This document shows positions 26,094 to 34,819 of a DNA stretch of 64,000 nucleotides, piece by piece (position 1 is the first letter of the stretch; every line of letters starts with the position of its first letter). Made by a program: the position numbers and the translations under genes. The stretch lies in contig NZ_JABXKQ010000135.1 in assembly GCF_017114945.1 (NCBI RefSeq), positions 45,729 through 109,728 on the forward strand. The letters run 5' to 3'. This stretch comes from Nostoc sp. JL34 (lineage in GTDB: Bacteria > Cyanobacteriota > Cyanobacteriia > Cyanobacteriales > Nostocaceae). A model generated the notes under the pieces. The model had not been told where the DNA came from. It was given only the letters and a program-made list of their open reading frames with translations, and did no database searches.

Positions 26094-26465
26094 ATGAGCT
26101 TTAAGTCATTTCAATTGAATCTTTTAAATCTCCGCCCTTGGCTAACCCTGCTGGCAGTTATTTGGTTGCTGGCATCAGTGGGCTTGGGTTGGTTAGTCAA
26201 TTCATTGCTAATTATTTTCGGGTTGCTGTTGTTGGCACCTATTGTGGCTTTTTTTGGCTTTCGTTGGTGGCTGCAACGCAACTTGGTTGCCGATCAGTGT
26301 CCCGTCTGTGGATATGAATTTACAGGTTTAAATAACAGTCAGTTGCAATGTCCTAACTGTGGAGAGTCACTGTTAGTACAAAATAGTCATTTTCAGCGCT
26401 TCACACCAGAAGGCACTATTGATGTCACTGCTGTGGAAGTTCCAGCGAAATCACTGGAAGATTAG
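26094..26465 (+). CDS. Small membrane protein with a zinc ribbon
   Basis: 123 residues. Two hydrophobic helices (about 15-35 and 38-58) precede a C-terminal zinc ribbon: CPVCGYEF (about 71) and CPNCGES. AGGAGAGCAGG lies upstream. I do not recognise a named family. It may be co-transcribed with the glycosyltransferase gene, 45 bases upstream. The ribbon would face the cytosol if the helices form a hairpin. Confidence 0.75.
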   Translation: MSFKSFQLNLLNLRPWLTLLAVIWLLASVGLGWLVNSLLIIFGLLLLAPIVAFFGFRWWLQRNLVADQCPVCGYEFTGLNNSQLQCPNCGESLLVQNSHFQRFTPEGTIDVTAVEVPAKSLED

Positions 26466-26791
26466 TCATTGGTCATTAGTCATTGGTCATTGGTCAAGTT
26501 ACTAATGACTAATTGCTTACACATTCAGAGCAAGCTATTTTTGTCAATTAGTATTTATGCTGATAAAAAGTTCTAAATAAGGTATTAAACTAACTTTCGT
26601 AGTGACTTTTTCGGGGAATAGTGAGGGATGCATTTCAAGACAAAGCGTAGGCGTAGCACGTCGTAGGCATCGCCTCACCAAAAATTGTGTTTTCTACCCC
26701 CGTTTTCGACCACATTTTAAGCATTATTACTTGTTCACCAATTGTATATGAGTTTAACCTGTCAAGAATACTAATGACCAATGACCAATGA
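26466..26791. other. Gene-free stretch with STRR tracts
   Basis: TCATTGG/TCATTAG heptamers at about 26466-26512 and their complement near 26772-26790 bracket the region. A GCGATG-type repeat lies at 26645-26673. Nothing coding is seen. Confidence 0.5.
26645..26673 (-). repeat. GCGATGYCTRCGRCG dispersed repeat, copy 2
   Basis: On the minus strand it reads GCGATGCCTACGACG then TGCTACGCCTACGC. It is related to 5258-5290 and 63507-63537. Confidence 0.5.
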
Positions 26792-27229
26792 CTATTTATT
26801 TCTTTGCGAGATTGAGAGGGTATAGCTATACTCTCGTTGGGATAGTTCGCCCACATACAGCGAGTATTTTCCTGCCTGCCAGTAACCAGAAAGTTCTGAC
26901 TTACCTCCAGAGTAACTATCTGCTAGTACACAAAAGCGCCCCCCTGGCCCGTCGATCAACAGCGTTGGCTTTCCTTGACTCTCTACTGTTAATCGCAAAT
27001 AAGGTAATGACTCTGTAACCTGGATAACTTGATTAGGTTCAGTGGTAATATTGCCACAATTACTTTTGACAGTTCCCCCAGACTTTCCGTTCAAAATCAA
27101 TGGATCTGGTTGGGAATTCCGATTAATTTGGATTGTTGGTGTCTGTGCCAAATTAGCCTCAGTGAAAACCAAACTCATCGCCAAAGCTGTGGGAATAATT
27201 GCAAGTAGCCTAAGCGTCTTCATTTTCAT
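26792..27229 (-). CDS. Secreted protein of unknown function
   Basis: 145 residues with a clear signal peptide (KTLRLLAIIPTALAMSLVF, cleavage near NLA-QTPT). The mature part of about 115 residues is beta-rich (SGYWQAGKYSLYVGEL, YSYTLSISQRNK) and has two cysteines (in SNCGN and RFCVLAD) that could form a disulfide. I do not recognise the family by name; the C-terminal half resembles small all-beta pre-peptidase-like domains. It is probably periplasmic or extracellular. The ATG at 27229 is followed by a second at 27223; both are acceptable. Confidence 0.75.
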   Translation of the reverse strand: MKMKTLRLLAIIPTALAMSLVFTEANLAQTPTIQINRNSQPDPLILNGKSGGTVKSNCGNITTEPNQVIQVTESLPYLRLTVESQGKPTLLIDGPGGRFCVLADSYSGGKSELSGYWQAGKYSLYVGELSQREYSYTLSISQRNK

Positions 27230-27558
27230 TAATGCTCCAGATTTTTTTAGAGCAATATTGTTGTTATACAGTCTGATTTATATAGACGACAGCAATCCCT
27301 CTTGGTTCCAAAAACTCTCGTATAAAGTAATACCAGGCAGTTAAGGATTATTTGTGAAGATTTGATAGGTGTATATAGAGATGTTGCATTGCAACGTCTC
27401 TACTATTGATGTCTAGAAGGCAACAAATAAAACATAATTTTTCCCTGTCCAGAAAGGTCTTGCACGCACAGACATTAGCTAAAATCACTAAGACAACCAT
27501 CAAAAATAGAATTTGGTTAGTCTATTGTTGAATAAGTATGCTACTGAGGTAGGAAAGA
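27230..27558. other. Intergenic region with one palindromic repeat
   Basis: Contains the palindrome at 27376-27402 and upstream sequence for two divergent genes. I see no coding sequence. Confidence 0.4.
27376..27402. repeat. 27-bp near-perfect palindrome (TAGAGAYGTTGCA)
   Basis: TAGAGATGTTGCA faces TGCAACGTCTCTA with one G-T mismatch. This palindrome type recurs between genes in Nostoc genomes. Confidence 0.6.
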
Positions 27559-27900
27559 TTGATGAATCCTCAACCAGAAGAAGACTTACAGCGTCGCCTC
27601 AATAAGCTAGAGGCAGAGATTAATTCCCCGCCTGGGGTGGTTTCACAAGAACAAAAACAAACGCCTCAGTCTGTTTTTGCCAGTTTAAACTTGCAAGTGG
27701 AGCGATTTCAGATTTGGTTCAACAGCTTATCTGGGGCGAAAAAGCTGGTAGTTTTGGGTGTGACGGTGCTAGTAGGCTTGGCGATGCTGCAAGCAGTGTT
27801 TAAACTAGTTGCATCTGTAATCAGTCTGGCACTTTTGGCAGTGTTAGTGTATGTTGGATACAAATTTTTTGTGTCTGGTAGCTTTCAACGTAAACAATAA
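27559..27900 (+). CDS. Small membrane protein of unknown function
   Basis: 113 residues. An N-terminal acidic, helical segment (EEDLQRRLNKLEAEIN) is followed by a Gln-rich linker. One long hydrophobic hairpin comes at about residues 67-103 (KLVVLGVTVLVGLAML, SLALLAVLVYVGYKFFV). The start MNPQPEED is at 27562 if the first of two adjacent ATGs is skipped. No family recognised. It lies 180 bases upstream of the RDD-pentapeptide gene. Confidence 0.7.
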   Translation: MMNPQPEEDLQRRLNKLEAEINSPPGVVSQEQKQTPQSVFASLNLQVERFQIWFNSLSGAKKLVVLGVTVLVGLAMLQAVFKLVASVISLALLAVLVYVGYKFFVSGSFQRKQ

Positions 27901-28082
27901 GTTGATATGCATTTACTTGGCACTCTGCACGGAGTTATGAGGGTCAGAAGCCAGAATACAAAAGGCTTCTGACTTATGACTCCTAAATCCTATTTCAATA
28001 TGCTTTTCTTTTTGCTGACTAGCTTAGTCTATTTTAATTGTGCCGATCGCGGCGTAGACATAATATCAAAGGGAATTATACG

Positions 28083-30224
28083 ATGACGTCACCAATTGTC
28101 AGGAGAACTAGTAATCAATCTGGTCAGTCAAAAAAACCGGAAAGAGCCAATTCGCTGTTGCTAGCAAGCAGGCGTTTTGCAGCTTGGGCGGCTGAAATCA
28201 CACTAGTGGTTACTAGTGGGTTGATTCCCTTCGGCATTGGTGTCTATGCCAATTCTAGAAGCGATCTGAATCGAGTACCGCTTAACCCTGTGTTGGTAGT
28301 AACGGAAAGAGCGATCGCCAGACCTCTGGCTCTACCTGTGAGTTATGGCATCCGTAACGTTGCATGGCCGACTAATATTTTGTGGACAATCGCCCTGTTA
28401 GCGCCTGTAACTCTCTCGTGGTGGCAATTGTATTTACTAGCTAAGACTGGTAGCACAATTCCTAAACGTTGGTTAAAAGTGCGGGTTGTCAACGAGCAAG
28501 GGAAGCCACCTGGTTTGGGGGCAGTTGTGATTAGAGAAGGCATTGGGCGTTGGACTGTACCCATTTCCATCGCTTATCTGCTGTGGCGTTACAGCTTTGC
28601 TTTTCCGAATTTAGGATTATTCACATTTTTGTCCTTGTTAATGATTGTGGGTGAAGGGATAGGCTTACCGTCGCGTCGGGGGCGTCGCGCACTCCACGAT
28701 CAACTTGCAGGCACTTATACAATAGATACACTCTTAGCTAGCAATAAACAAGCTCAGTCTGCTGGTGGTAATGATGAAGCAGAAGAATGGCAAGAGGGAA
28801 ATGAAGAATTAGCAGCAGGAGAAATCAGCCAGTCGCCTAATCTGTGGCGGCGGATACAGCAAAATCCCAATCTAACTTTGTTTGGGGTAGGGCTGACGAG
28901 TATGACTGCTGTGTTGGCAACTTTAATTGGCACTCAAGTTTATATCCAAATTCAACAATCCCAGCGAGCAACTAAACAAATCAACAGCCAACAGTTCCTC
29001 GAACTTGTCAAACAATTGAGTCCCAACTCTGGGGTAACTAATGAGCAACGCCAAAGTGCAATTCTGGCTATGGGTGGTCTTAATGACCCACAATCCATTA
29101 AATTTCTGGCGGATCTCTTGGTTAGCGAAACCAACCCCAGCCTCTTAGATACGATTCAACAAGCTTTGACAACTGTCGGGCCGCAAGCCATCCCGGAACT
29201 AAAAAATAAGAATCAGTTTTTGGTCAGTGAACTGGAGTCTGTGGGTAGCACTGCAACCAAAGAGCGGGAATTGCGGCAAGGGCGGCTACAAAGAAACCAG
29301 CGGACAATCAACAAGATTCTCTCTGTTTACAGTGGTAAAATTGAGGGTCTTGACCTTAGTAGCACCCAATTAGGTCAAAGCGGTACTCCCGGAAGTTCCT
29401 TCTTCAACTTGGTACTGGACAATCTTGATTTATCAGGAGTTAAGTTTAAATCTGCAAATCTTAACCAAGCCAGCTTTAAGGGTAGCCGCTTCCGGGGTGC
29501 AGGTGAGGATGGACGCTGGGATACCTACGACGATGTAATGGCTGATTTAAGCCAAGCTCAGTTGCAGCAAGCCAATCTTACTGATGCTAACCTTAGTCGT
29601 GTATTGATGAACCGTACTGACTTAAGCCGCGCCACTCTCAACAGAGCCAACTTATCCAACGCGCGTCTGTATGACGCTAAACTCAATAGCACCCAACTAG
29701 TAGGAGCCGATCTCCGAAACGCAGTTTTGGAAAAAGCCAGCTTAACTGGGGCTGATTTAGGCGATGCTAAATTGAACGAAGCCAATCTGTACGCTGCGCG
29801 TTTAGGTCGCGCCACTGCCATTGGAACGCAATTATCCTTTGCGAATTTAGCTAACACTGATTGGCAAGGGGCAGATTTATCAGGAGCGTATTTGGATCGT
29901 GCTAATCTCAGCAATGCTAACCTGAGTGCCACTCGTCTAGCTGGTGCTGTTTTGCGTTCTGCCCAGATGGAAAACGTTAACTTGCAAAATGCCGACCTGA
30001 GTCTTGCAGATTTACGGGGGGCAAATGTCGCTGGAGCAGATTTTAAGGGGGCAATTCTCGCTCCTAGCAAACAAGATCCAGCAGATCAATTTGTCCAAAC
30101 CCCAGATTTAGGCTCAGTATCTGCCGTAGTCCAAGGGGTTGATTTTTCTCAAGCCAAAAATTTAGATGCCAAGCAATTAGCGTACATTTGTACTCAAGGA
30201 GGCATTCATCCCCGTTGCCCGTAG
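28083..30224 (+). CDS. RDD membrane domain - HEAT-like - pentapeptide-repeat fusion protein
   Basis: 713 residues from ATG 28083 (MTSPIVRR, AGGGA upstream). An RDD domain with three or four membrane helices (about 25-220, including RVVNEQGKPPGLG and RGRRALHDQLAGTY) leads into another membrane segment near 270. A HEAT-like region follows (about 310-380, AILAMGGLNDPQSIKFLADLL). A long right-handed pentapeptide-repeat helix comes next (about 430-680; A(D/N)LxxA units such as ANLTDANLSRV). The repeats end in QAKNLDAKQLAYICTQGG. Pentapeptide helices mediate protein contacts; RDD domains are membrane modules of uncertain role. I infer a membrane-tethered scaffold. Confidence 0.85.
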   Translation: MTSPIVRRTSNQSGQSKKPERANSLLLASRRFAAWAAEITLVVTSGLIPFGIGVYANSRSDLNRVPLNPVLVVTERAIARPLALPVSYGIRNVAWPTNILWTIALLAPVTLSWWQLYLLAKTGSTIPKRWLKVRVVNEQGKPPGLGAVVIREGIGRWTVPISIAYLLWRYSFAFPNLGLFTFLSLLMIVGEGIGLPSRRGRRALHDQLAGTYTIDTLLASNKQAQSAGGNDEAEEWQEGNEELAAGEISQSPNLWRRIQQNPNLTLFGVGLTSMTAVLATLIGTQVYIQIQQSQRATKQINSQQFLELVKQLSPNSGVTNEQRQSAILAMGGLNDPQSIKFLADLLVSETNPSLLDTIQQALTTVGPQAIPELKNKNQFLVSELESVGSTATKERELRQGRLQRNQRTINKILSVYSGKIEGLDLSSTQLGQSGTPGSSFFNLVLDNLDLSGVKFKSANLNQASFKGSRFRGAGEDGRWDTYDDVMADLSQAQLQQANLTDANLSRVLMNRTDLSRATLNRANLSNARLYDAKLNSTQLVGADLRNAVLEKASLTGADLGDAKLNEANLYAARLGRATAIGTQLSFANLANTDWQGADLSGAYLDRANLSNANLSATRLAGAVLRSAQMENVNLQNADLSLADLRGANVAGADFKGAILAPSKQDPADQFVQTPDLGSVSAVVQGVDFSQAKNLDAKQLAYICTQGGIHPRCP

Positions 30225-30227
30225 AAT

Positions 30228-30287
30228 GGGGACTGGGGACTGGGGACTGGGGACTGGGGACTGGGGACTGGGGACTGGGGACTGGGA
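30228..30287. repeat. STRR heptamer tract (GGGGACT)n
   Basis: About eight tandem GGGGACT units directly after the RDD-pentapeptide gene. Long frames read through it on the minus strand only because the repeat lacks stops. Confidence 0.95.
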
Positions 30288-30342
30288 GATGAGGAAGCAG
30301 GGGAGCAGAGAGAGAATAACCGATGCCCAATTCCCCATACCC

Positions 30343-30400
30343 AATGACAAATGACAAATGACAAATGACAAATGACAAATGACAAATGACAAATGACAAA
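30343..30400. repeat. STRR heptamer tract (AATGACA)n
   Basis: About eight tandem AATGACA units ending 21 bases before the next ATG (30421). The same heptamer appears before coxA and inside the giant kinase gene. Confidence 0.95.
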
Positions 30401-30420
30401 ATGGTGTGAGGAGTTAGGTT

Positions 30421-30912
30421 ATGAAATATATTCCATATTTGGTTTCAGTTCTGGGGGCTGGCTTGGTCTTGAGTCTAGGGAGTCCGAAACCGGCACAAGC
30501 TCAAGTAGCCTATGGCAGTTATATCGGTATCGGCCCCACTATTGGTATTACCGATGGTATCCAATTCGGAGGGGTGATAGCGGGACGCTACAAGCTTTTA
30601 GAAGCGCCAATTTCACTCCGCGCCCAAGTCTTAATTGGTAATAATACGGCAGTTGTACCAACGGTTTCTTACGATTTACCTCTTAACTGGCAAGCTGATG
30701 CCTACCTGGGCGCTGGATTAGTGTTGGCTGGTGGTGGTGGTTCTTCTCCTGTGGGCGACAAAATTAGTTTTGCTTTACAACCGGGCATTGATTATATGAT
30801 CCCAAATAGCAATACTGTCCTTTTTGGCAATGCTATTATTGCTTTTGATGCTTACCGAGATAGCAGTGGTACAGCTATCTCAGTACAAGGTGGTGTTGGT
30901 TTGAGATTTTAA
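30421..30912 (+). CDS. Secreted beta-barrel-like protein of unknown function
   Basis: 163 residues. A signal peptide runs to about residue 28 (cleavage AQA-QVAYG). The mature part alternates short beta strands with Gly-rich turns (YIGIGPTIGITDGIQFGG, LVLAGGGGSSPVGD) and ends in a C-terminal Phe (GGVGLRF), the usual signature of an outer-membrane barrel. About eight strands fit its size. The start ATG has GAGGAGTTAGGTT upstream. It is likely an outer membrane protein; its role is unknown. Confidence 0.75.
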   Translation: MKYIPYLVSVLGAGLVLSLGSPKPAQAQVAYGSYIGIGPTIGITDGIQFGGVIAGRYKLLEAPISLRAQVLIGNNTAVVPTVSYDLPLNWQADAYLGAGLVLAGGGGSSPVGDKISFALQPGIDYMIPNSNTVLFGNAIIAFDAYRDSSGTAISVQGGVGLRF

Positions 30913-31032
30913 TGAGCAGAGGCTATCCCTAAGAAGCGTTAAACTTCATTGCAAATTAAGAAGTTAGTCCAAACAACGTGATAGTTTTTGGTCATGAAGA
31001 GAGACAGCACAGGATTAACACAGGAGAACACA

Positions 31033-31245
31033 GTGGCAATGGAATCAAATTTATTAACGGATGCGGGCGCAGATGAAATGAATCAAGATTTCAGTGAATA
31101 TGTCGCCAACCTACAACTTCACATGACTCTGCAAGCTCGCAATCTTGTTCCAACCCTGAAGCAAACACTGGTAGATAGTCGCCAGCAATTACTCCATCAA
31201 ACCCAAGCCAACTTTGAAAAGCTAGTTTCTCGACAAGGGCTATAA
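31033..31245 (+). CDS. Small conserved-looking helical protein
   Basis: About 70 residues from GTG 31033 (AGGAG six bases upstream) or ATG 31039. The frame is open back to 30988. The sequence is acidic and helical with no membrane segment (EYVANLQLHMTLQARN, LKQTLVDSRQQLLHQTQ). I do not recognise it. Support comes from the ribosome site and regular composition. Confidence 0.6.
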   Translation: MAMESNLLTDAGADEMNQDFSEYVANLQLHMTLQARNLVPTLKQTLVDSRQQLLHQTQANFEKLVSRQGL

Positions 31246-31452
31246 AATATATACAAATTTTAATCAAAATTCAAATAAAATAAGGGCAGATGTTGTTGGG
31301 TCAATGCCAATGGTGTTCTCACAAGGTCTGCTTTTTCTGCTTTTTAAGTATTAAGTTACTAAAATCACCCTTTTGGCACAATGGTAGAGAGCAGAAACTA
31401 GTTAAGATTATTATTGCAGCAGTTCCTTTGAAGAGCAGTTAGTTAAGGCTAA

Positions 31453-32709
31453 ATGTCGGCTCGAATTAAAATGACTTCATTACTTCCCCGAAACCTCAAC
31501 GTTGTTATTCGACCAGTCCAATACCGGGATCTGGACGGGATTGAGCGCATAACTCAAGAGTCATTCGCAGCCCTCACTCCGAAGGGAGCAGGTTTTGCCA
31601 TCAGCCAGATGCAAAGGCTGCGTCACTGGTATGGGTTACTCAAATTGTTAAGTTGGTTTCCTAACCCGCTACAGTATCGCCTCTGTGCTTATGTCGCAGA
31701 ACAAGGGCGGATACTTCTAGGGATGATTCAAGTGTCACCCTTTAACCGGACACGCAGCACTTGGCGGATCGATCAAGTGCTACTAGAACGTGGTGTCGAT
31801 AAACAAGGAATTGGTTCGCAACTTTTGCGTCATTGCTTTGAGTCGATTTTGGAAGCTCGCACTTGGCTACTGGAAGTTAACATCAATGACATAGAGGCAC
31901 TGGCACTATATCGGCAAAATGGATTCCAGCGTCTGGCAGAAATGACGTACTGGGAAATTGGGCCAGAATTACTAGCTGAATTGGCACAAGCAGAGCCAGA
32001 CTTGCCTAATCTCTTGCCAGTAAGTAATGCTGATGCCCAGTTGCTATATCAGCTAGATACGGCATCTATGCCACCTCTGGTACGTCAGGTTTTTGACCGC
32101 AACACCCGCGACTTTAAAACCAGCTTGTTCGGCGCTTTAACTGATGCAGTGAAGCAATGGCTGACCAAAACAGAAGTAGTCAGTGGTTACGTATTTGAAC
32201 CTCAACGCAAAGCTGCGATCGGTTATTTTCAGGTGCAACTTGACCGTAAGGGTGAAGTTCCCCATGCCGCAACGCTGACAGTTCATCCTGCTTACACCTG
32301 GCTATATCCAGAATTACTATCTCAACTAGCTCGCATTGCCCAAGATTTTCCCCAGCAAGGGTTGCAACTAGCCTCCTCAGATTATCAGGCAGAGCGAGAA
32401 GAGTATTTGGAGCGAATTGGGGCAAAACGCATAGAACATACATTGGTTATGTCTCGCTCTGTGTGGCACAAGCTACGGGAGTCGAAATTCGTCTCCTTAG
32501 AGGGAATCCAGTGGACTGATATGCTGCAAGGTTTACAACCTGCACGTAAACCCATACCAGGTGGGATGTCATGGATACAACCAGGAAAGCTGCCATCCTC
32601 AGATAAACCACAGCCAAATAAGTCAGAACCGAGTAACTTTTCAGGAAAAAACCCTAGCATAGAAGCATCGCCGATTGCTGAATCAGCAGATGCACAACAG
32701 GAGAATTAG
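31453..32709 (+). CDS. GNAT family N-acetyltransferase
   Basis: 418 residues; an internal ATG at 31471 (MTSLLPRN) is a possible start. The first GNAT domain (about 15-180) has the acetyl-CoA loop in DKQGIGSQLLRHCFESI and WLLEVNINDIEALALYRQNGF. A second, more divergent half (about 185-360) has IGYFQVQL and LTVHPAYTWLYPELLSQLAR, looking like a degenerate GNAT repeat. The last 60 residues are Pro/Ser-rich and disordered. The end overlaps the start of ruvX by 20 bases, so the two genes are probably co-expressed. Substrate unknown. Confidence 0.85.
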   Translation: MSARIKMTSLLPRNLNVVIRPVQYRDLDGIERITQESFAALTPKGAGFAISQMQRLRHWYGLLKLLSWFPNPLQYRLCAYVAEQGRILLGMIQVSPFNRTRSTWRIDQVLLERGVDKQGIGSQLLRHCFESILEARTWLLEVNINDIEALALYRQNGFQRLAEMTYWEIGPELLAELAQAEPDLPNLLPVSNADAQLLYQLDTASMPPLVRQVFDRNTRDFKTSLFGALTDAVKQWLTKTEVVSGYVFEPQRKAAIGYFQVQLDRKGEVPHAATLTVHPAYTWLYPELLSQLARIAQDFPQQGLQLASSDYQAEREEYLERIGAKRIEHTLVMSRSVWHKLRESKFVSLEGIQWTDMLQGLQPARKPIPGGMSWIQPGKLPSSDKPQPNKSEPSNFSGKNPSIEASPIAESADAQQEN

Positions 32710-33187
32710 TGTGATATCCCAAGGGCAAGCAAAACCGTTTATTTCAGCTTTGGGACTAGATTTCGGTCGCAAGCGGATTGGTGTAGCTGGATGCGATCGC
32801 ACGGGTTTAATTGCCACGGGAATCACCACTATTGATCGTACATCTTTTGAGCAGGATGTCGAGCAAATTCGGCAAATAGTTAATGAACGTGAGGTGCAAG
32901 TTCTAGTTATGGGCTTACCCTATTCAATGGATGGCTCACTAGGATTTCAGGCTCGTCAAGTTCAGAAATTTACTACAAGACTTGCTAAAGCACTGAACCT
33001 GCCTGTGGAATATATGGATGAGCGATTAACTTCATTTCAAGCAGAGCAACTGCTGATAGCTGAGAACCGCTCCCCGTCACGCCATAAAGGTTTGATTGAC
33101 CGCAAAGCAGCCGCTTTAATTTTGCAACAATGGCTGGATGTAAAGCGTGCCAATTCTCGCAATTCAGTTGCGGCTATTGAATATTGA
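32690..33187 (+). CDS. ruvX: Putative pre-16S rRNA nuclease / Holliday junction resolvase-like YqgF
   Basis: 165 residues from ATG 32690 (an ATG-type start at 32675 and a GTG at 32711 are alternatives). The RNase H-like core is clear: LGLDFGRKRIGVA with the catalytic Asp, VLVMGLPYSMDGSLG, YMDERLTSFQAEQLL with the second acidic pair, and HKGLIDRKAAALILQQWL with the last Asp. YqgF matures the 5' end of 16S rRNA and is essential in several bacteria. It overlaps the GNAT gene and precedes a DUF3727 gene, an arrangement common in cyanobacteria as I recall. Confidence 0.92.
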   Translation: MHNRRISVISQGQAKPFISALGLDFGRKRIGVAGCDRTGLIATGITTIDRTSFEQDVEQIRQIVNEREVQVLVMGLPYSMDGSLGFQARQVQKFTTRLAKALNLPVEYMDERLTSFQAEQLLIAENRSPSRHKGLIDRKAAALILQQWLDVKRANSRNSVAAIEY

Positions 33188-33329
33188 TACCTTTTAACAT
33201 GATATTCTAAAAACGATTAGCCAGTAGTTGTATTTACGTATAAAGCTATTTGGTTGACATAATATGTCATTAATATAGTTAAGCGATTTTCAAACTTGCT
33301 GGTATTTATTAAATTTCTACATTTCGGCT

Positions 33330-33902
33330 ATGTTTTCCCCTCCATTTCCTGAAGAAAATGATAACGCTCATGCAGGTTCCATCACTTTAACCGATGACAA
33401 AGGGCGATCGCTCGACTGTTACATAGAGCATTCCCTGGAGGTAGATGGACAAGAATACGTTTTACTTCTTCCTGTAGACTCACCTGTAGAAATTTTTTCT
33501 TGGGAAGGTGACGGTGAGGAAGAAGAAGCAGTTCTGGTAGAAGACGACACTATCATTGAGCAAATTTTTGCTAATGCTCAAGCTGTACTATCTGAGCAGA
33601 ACCTGATATTAAAGAACACAGCCTATGCTCTGACAGTTGCAGGTGATTTACCGCCGGTTGAAGAATCAGAACTCTTCACCTTAGAAATCGAAGACGAAGA
33701 GGCAGATTTAGAGCCAGAGCAATTACAGCTACTCGCTAGCTTCTATGATGAAGATCAGGAGTATGCAATTTATACACCCCTTGATCCCCTGTTGTTTTTT
33801 GCACGCATAGCGAAAACAGGTGAACCTGAATTACTCTCTCCAGAGGAGTTTCGCAAAGTACAACCTCTGTTAGAAGAACATCTTTTTAATGAAGTTGAAT
33901 AA
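33330..33902 (+). CDS. DUF3727 domain protein
   Basis: 190 residues. The N-terminal half resembles DUF1292 (ITLTDDKGRSLDCYIEHSL, QEYVLLLPVDSPVEIF); the C-terminal half repeats the pattern (LLASFYDEDQEYAIYTPLDPLLFFAR). The protein is very acidic and soluble. Cyanobacteria and plastids carry it; its role is unresolved in what I can recall. It lies 142 bases after ruvX and ends at a hairpin. Confidence 0.85.
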   Translation: MFSPPFPEENDNAHAGSITLTDDKGRSLDCYIEHSLEVDGQEYVLLLPVDSPVEIFSWEGDGEEEEAVLVEDDTIIEQIFANAQAVLSEQNLILKNTAYALTVAGDLPPVEESELFTLEIEDEEADLEPEQLQLLASFYDEDQEYAIYTPLDPLLFFARIAKTGEPELLSPEEFRKVQPLLEEHLFNEVE

Positions 33903-33906
33903 GATT

Positions 33907-33943
33907 AAAAATTCAAAATGTTACATTTTCATTTTGAATTTTT
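33907..33943 (+). terminator. Terminator hairpin after the DUF3727 gene
   Basis: AAAAATTCAAAATG (33907-33920) pairs perfectly with CATTTTGAATTTTT (33930-33943) around nine bases. The 3' arm ends in T's. Confidence 0.7.
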
Positions 33944-34139
33944 TAATTGTGAATTTTCCTTTTCAGCACAATCTACTTAAACCTTTTACCATGTCTCATG
34001 AAATGTGGAAGCAATGAAACACTAACACTGAAATGTGACGATTAGTTTAGTATTGTTTAAAATCCTGGAAAAAGCATTTTAGTTGGTAGAGATTTTTCAT
34101 CAAAAATCAAAAATCAAAAATTGGTATGAGGGGCTGAAA

Positions 34140-34766
34140 ATGGCTTATAGCGATTTTACATTAAGTAAATTTAAAAAGTCATTCAGCATCCGCATTGATG
34201 AAGAAACTGATTTATGTGCTGACATAGAACCTTTACAGGCAAGTGAGAAACTCAAAAATTCTTTAGAAGAAACTACAGAATTGGCTTTAGCAATTAATAC
34301 TGAAAAAGCTCGTTCAGAAATGATTATCACTCCGATATTATTGGAGGTAAGACGCAGGGCTAATTATCCAATTAGTTTATTTTCGGGAACAGATTTTAAT
34401 GTAGATGCAGAAAACGGTCTGAATGGCTATTGTGACTTTATCATTAGTCGTTCTAAAGAGCAACTAACGATTAATGTGCCTGTGGTGGTTATTATTGAAG
34501 CCAAAAATGAAAATATTAAAGGTGGATTAGGTCAATGTGCAGCAGCAATGTTGGCAGCACAATTGTTTAATCAACAAGAAGGAAATGAAATCAGAAAAAT
34601 TTACGGTGCAGTGACAACAGGGGATATTTGGAAGTTTTTGAAGTTAGAAGAAAATGATATATTTATTGATTTGAGTAATTATTACATCAAGGAAATAGAT
34701 AAGATTTTAGGAATTTTATCTCAAAGTGTTCAGGGAGATATTCCAGAATTGAGTTCGACTAACTAA
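34140..34766 (+). CDS. Putative PD-(D/E)XK nuclease-fold protein of unknown function
   Basis: 208 residues from ATG 34140 with GAGGGG upstream; the extension to 34083 has no ribosome site. A likely nuclease core is visible: an early Glu in NTEKARSEMIITPILLEVRR, the Asp in LNGYCDFIISRS, then 15-20 residues on VVVIIEAKNEN giving D-x(n)-E-A-K, followed by a helix GGLGQCAAAMLAAQLF. This layout fits restriction-endonuclease-like folds such as type I HsdR N-terminal-like proteins. No methyltransferase or helicase partner is adjacent, so its target is unknown. AT-rich relative to neighbours. Confidence 0.75.
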   Translation: MAYSDFTLSKFKKSFSIRIDEETDLCADIEPLQASEKLKNSLEETTELALAINTEKARSEMIITPILLEVRRRANYPISLFSGTDFNVDAENGLNGYCDFIISRSKEQLTINVPVVVIIEAKNENIKGGLGQCAAAMLAAQLFNQQEGNEIRKIYGAVTTGDIWKFLKLEENDIFIDLSNYYIKEIDKILGILSQSVQGDIPELSSTN

Positions 34767-34819
34767 ACTATATTGGGTTATGCTCATTTGTCTTAGCTAT
34801 CTACATTTGACTGTTGACT

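Noticed and set aside
29558..30070. Open minus-strand frame opposite the pentapeptide repeats
   Set aside because: The regular pentapeptide codons of the plus-strand gene keep the opposite strand open; the composition is Ala/Arg/Ser-rich and repetitive.
30064..30399. Minus-strand frames rich in SFVICHL and SPVPSPQ repeats
   Set aside because: They are translations of the AATGACA and GGGGACT tracts.
31371..31410. tRNA-like TTTGGCACAATGGTAGAGAGC
   Set aside because: Resembles a D-arm but no acceptor, anticodon or T-arm partner could be folded.
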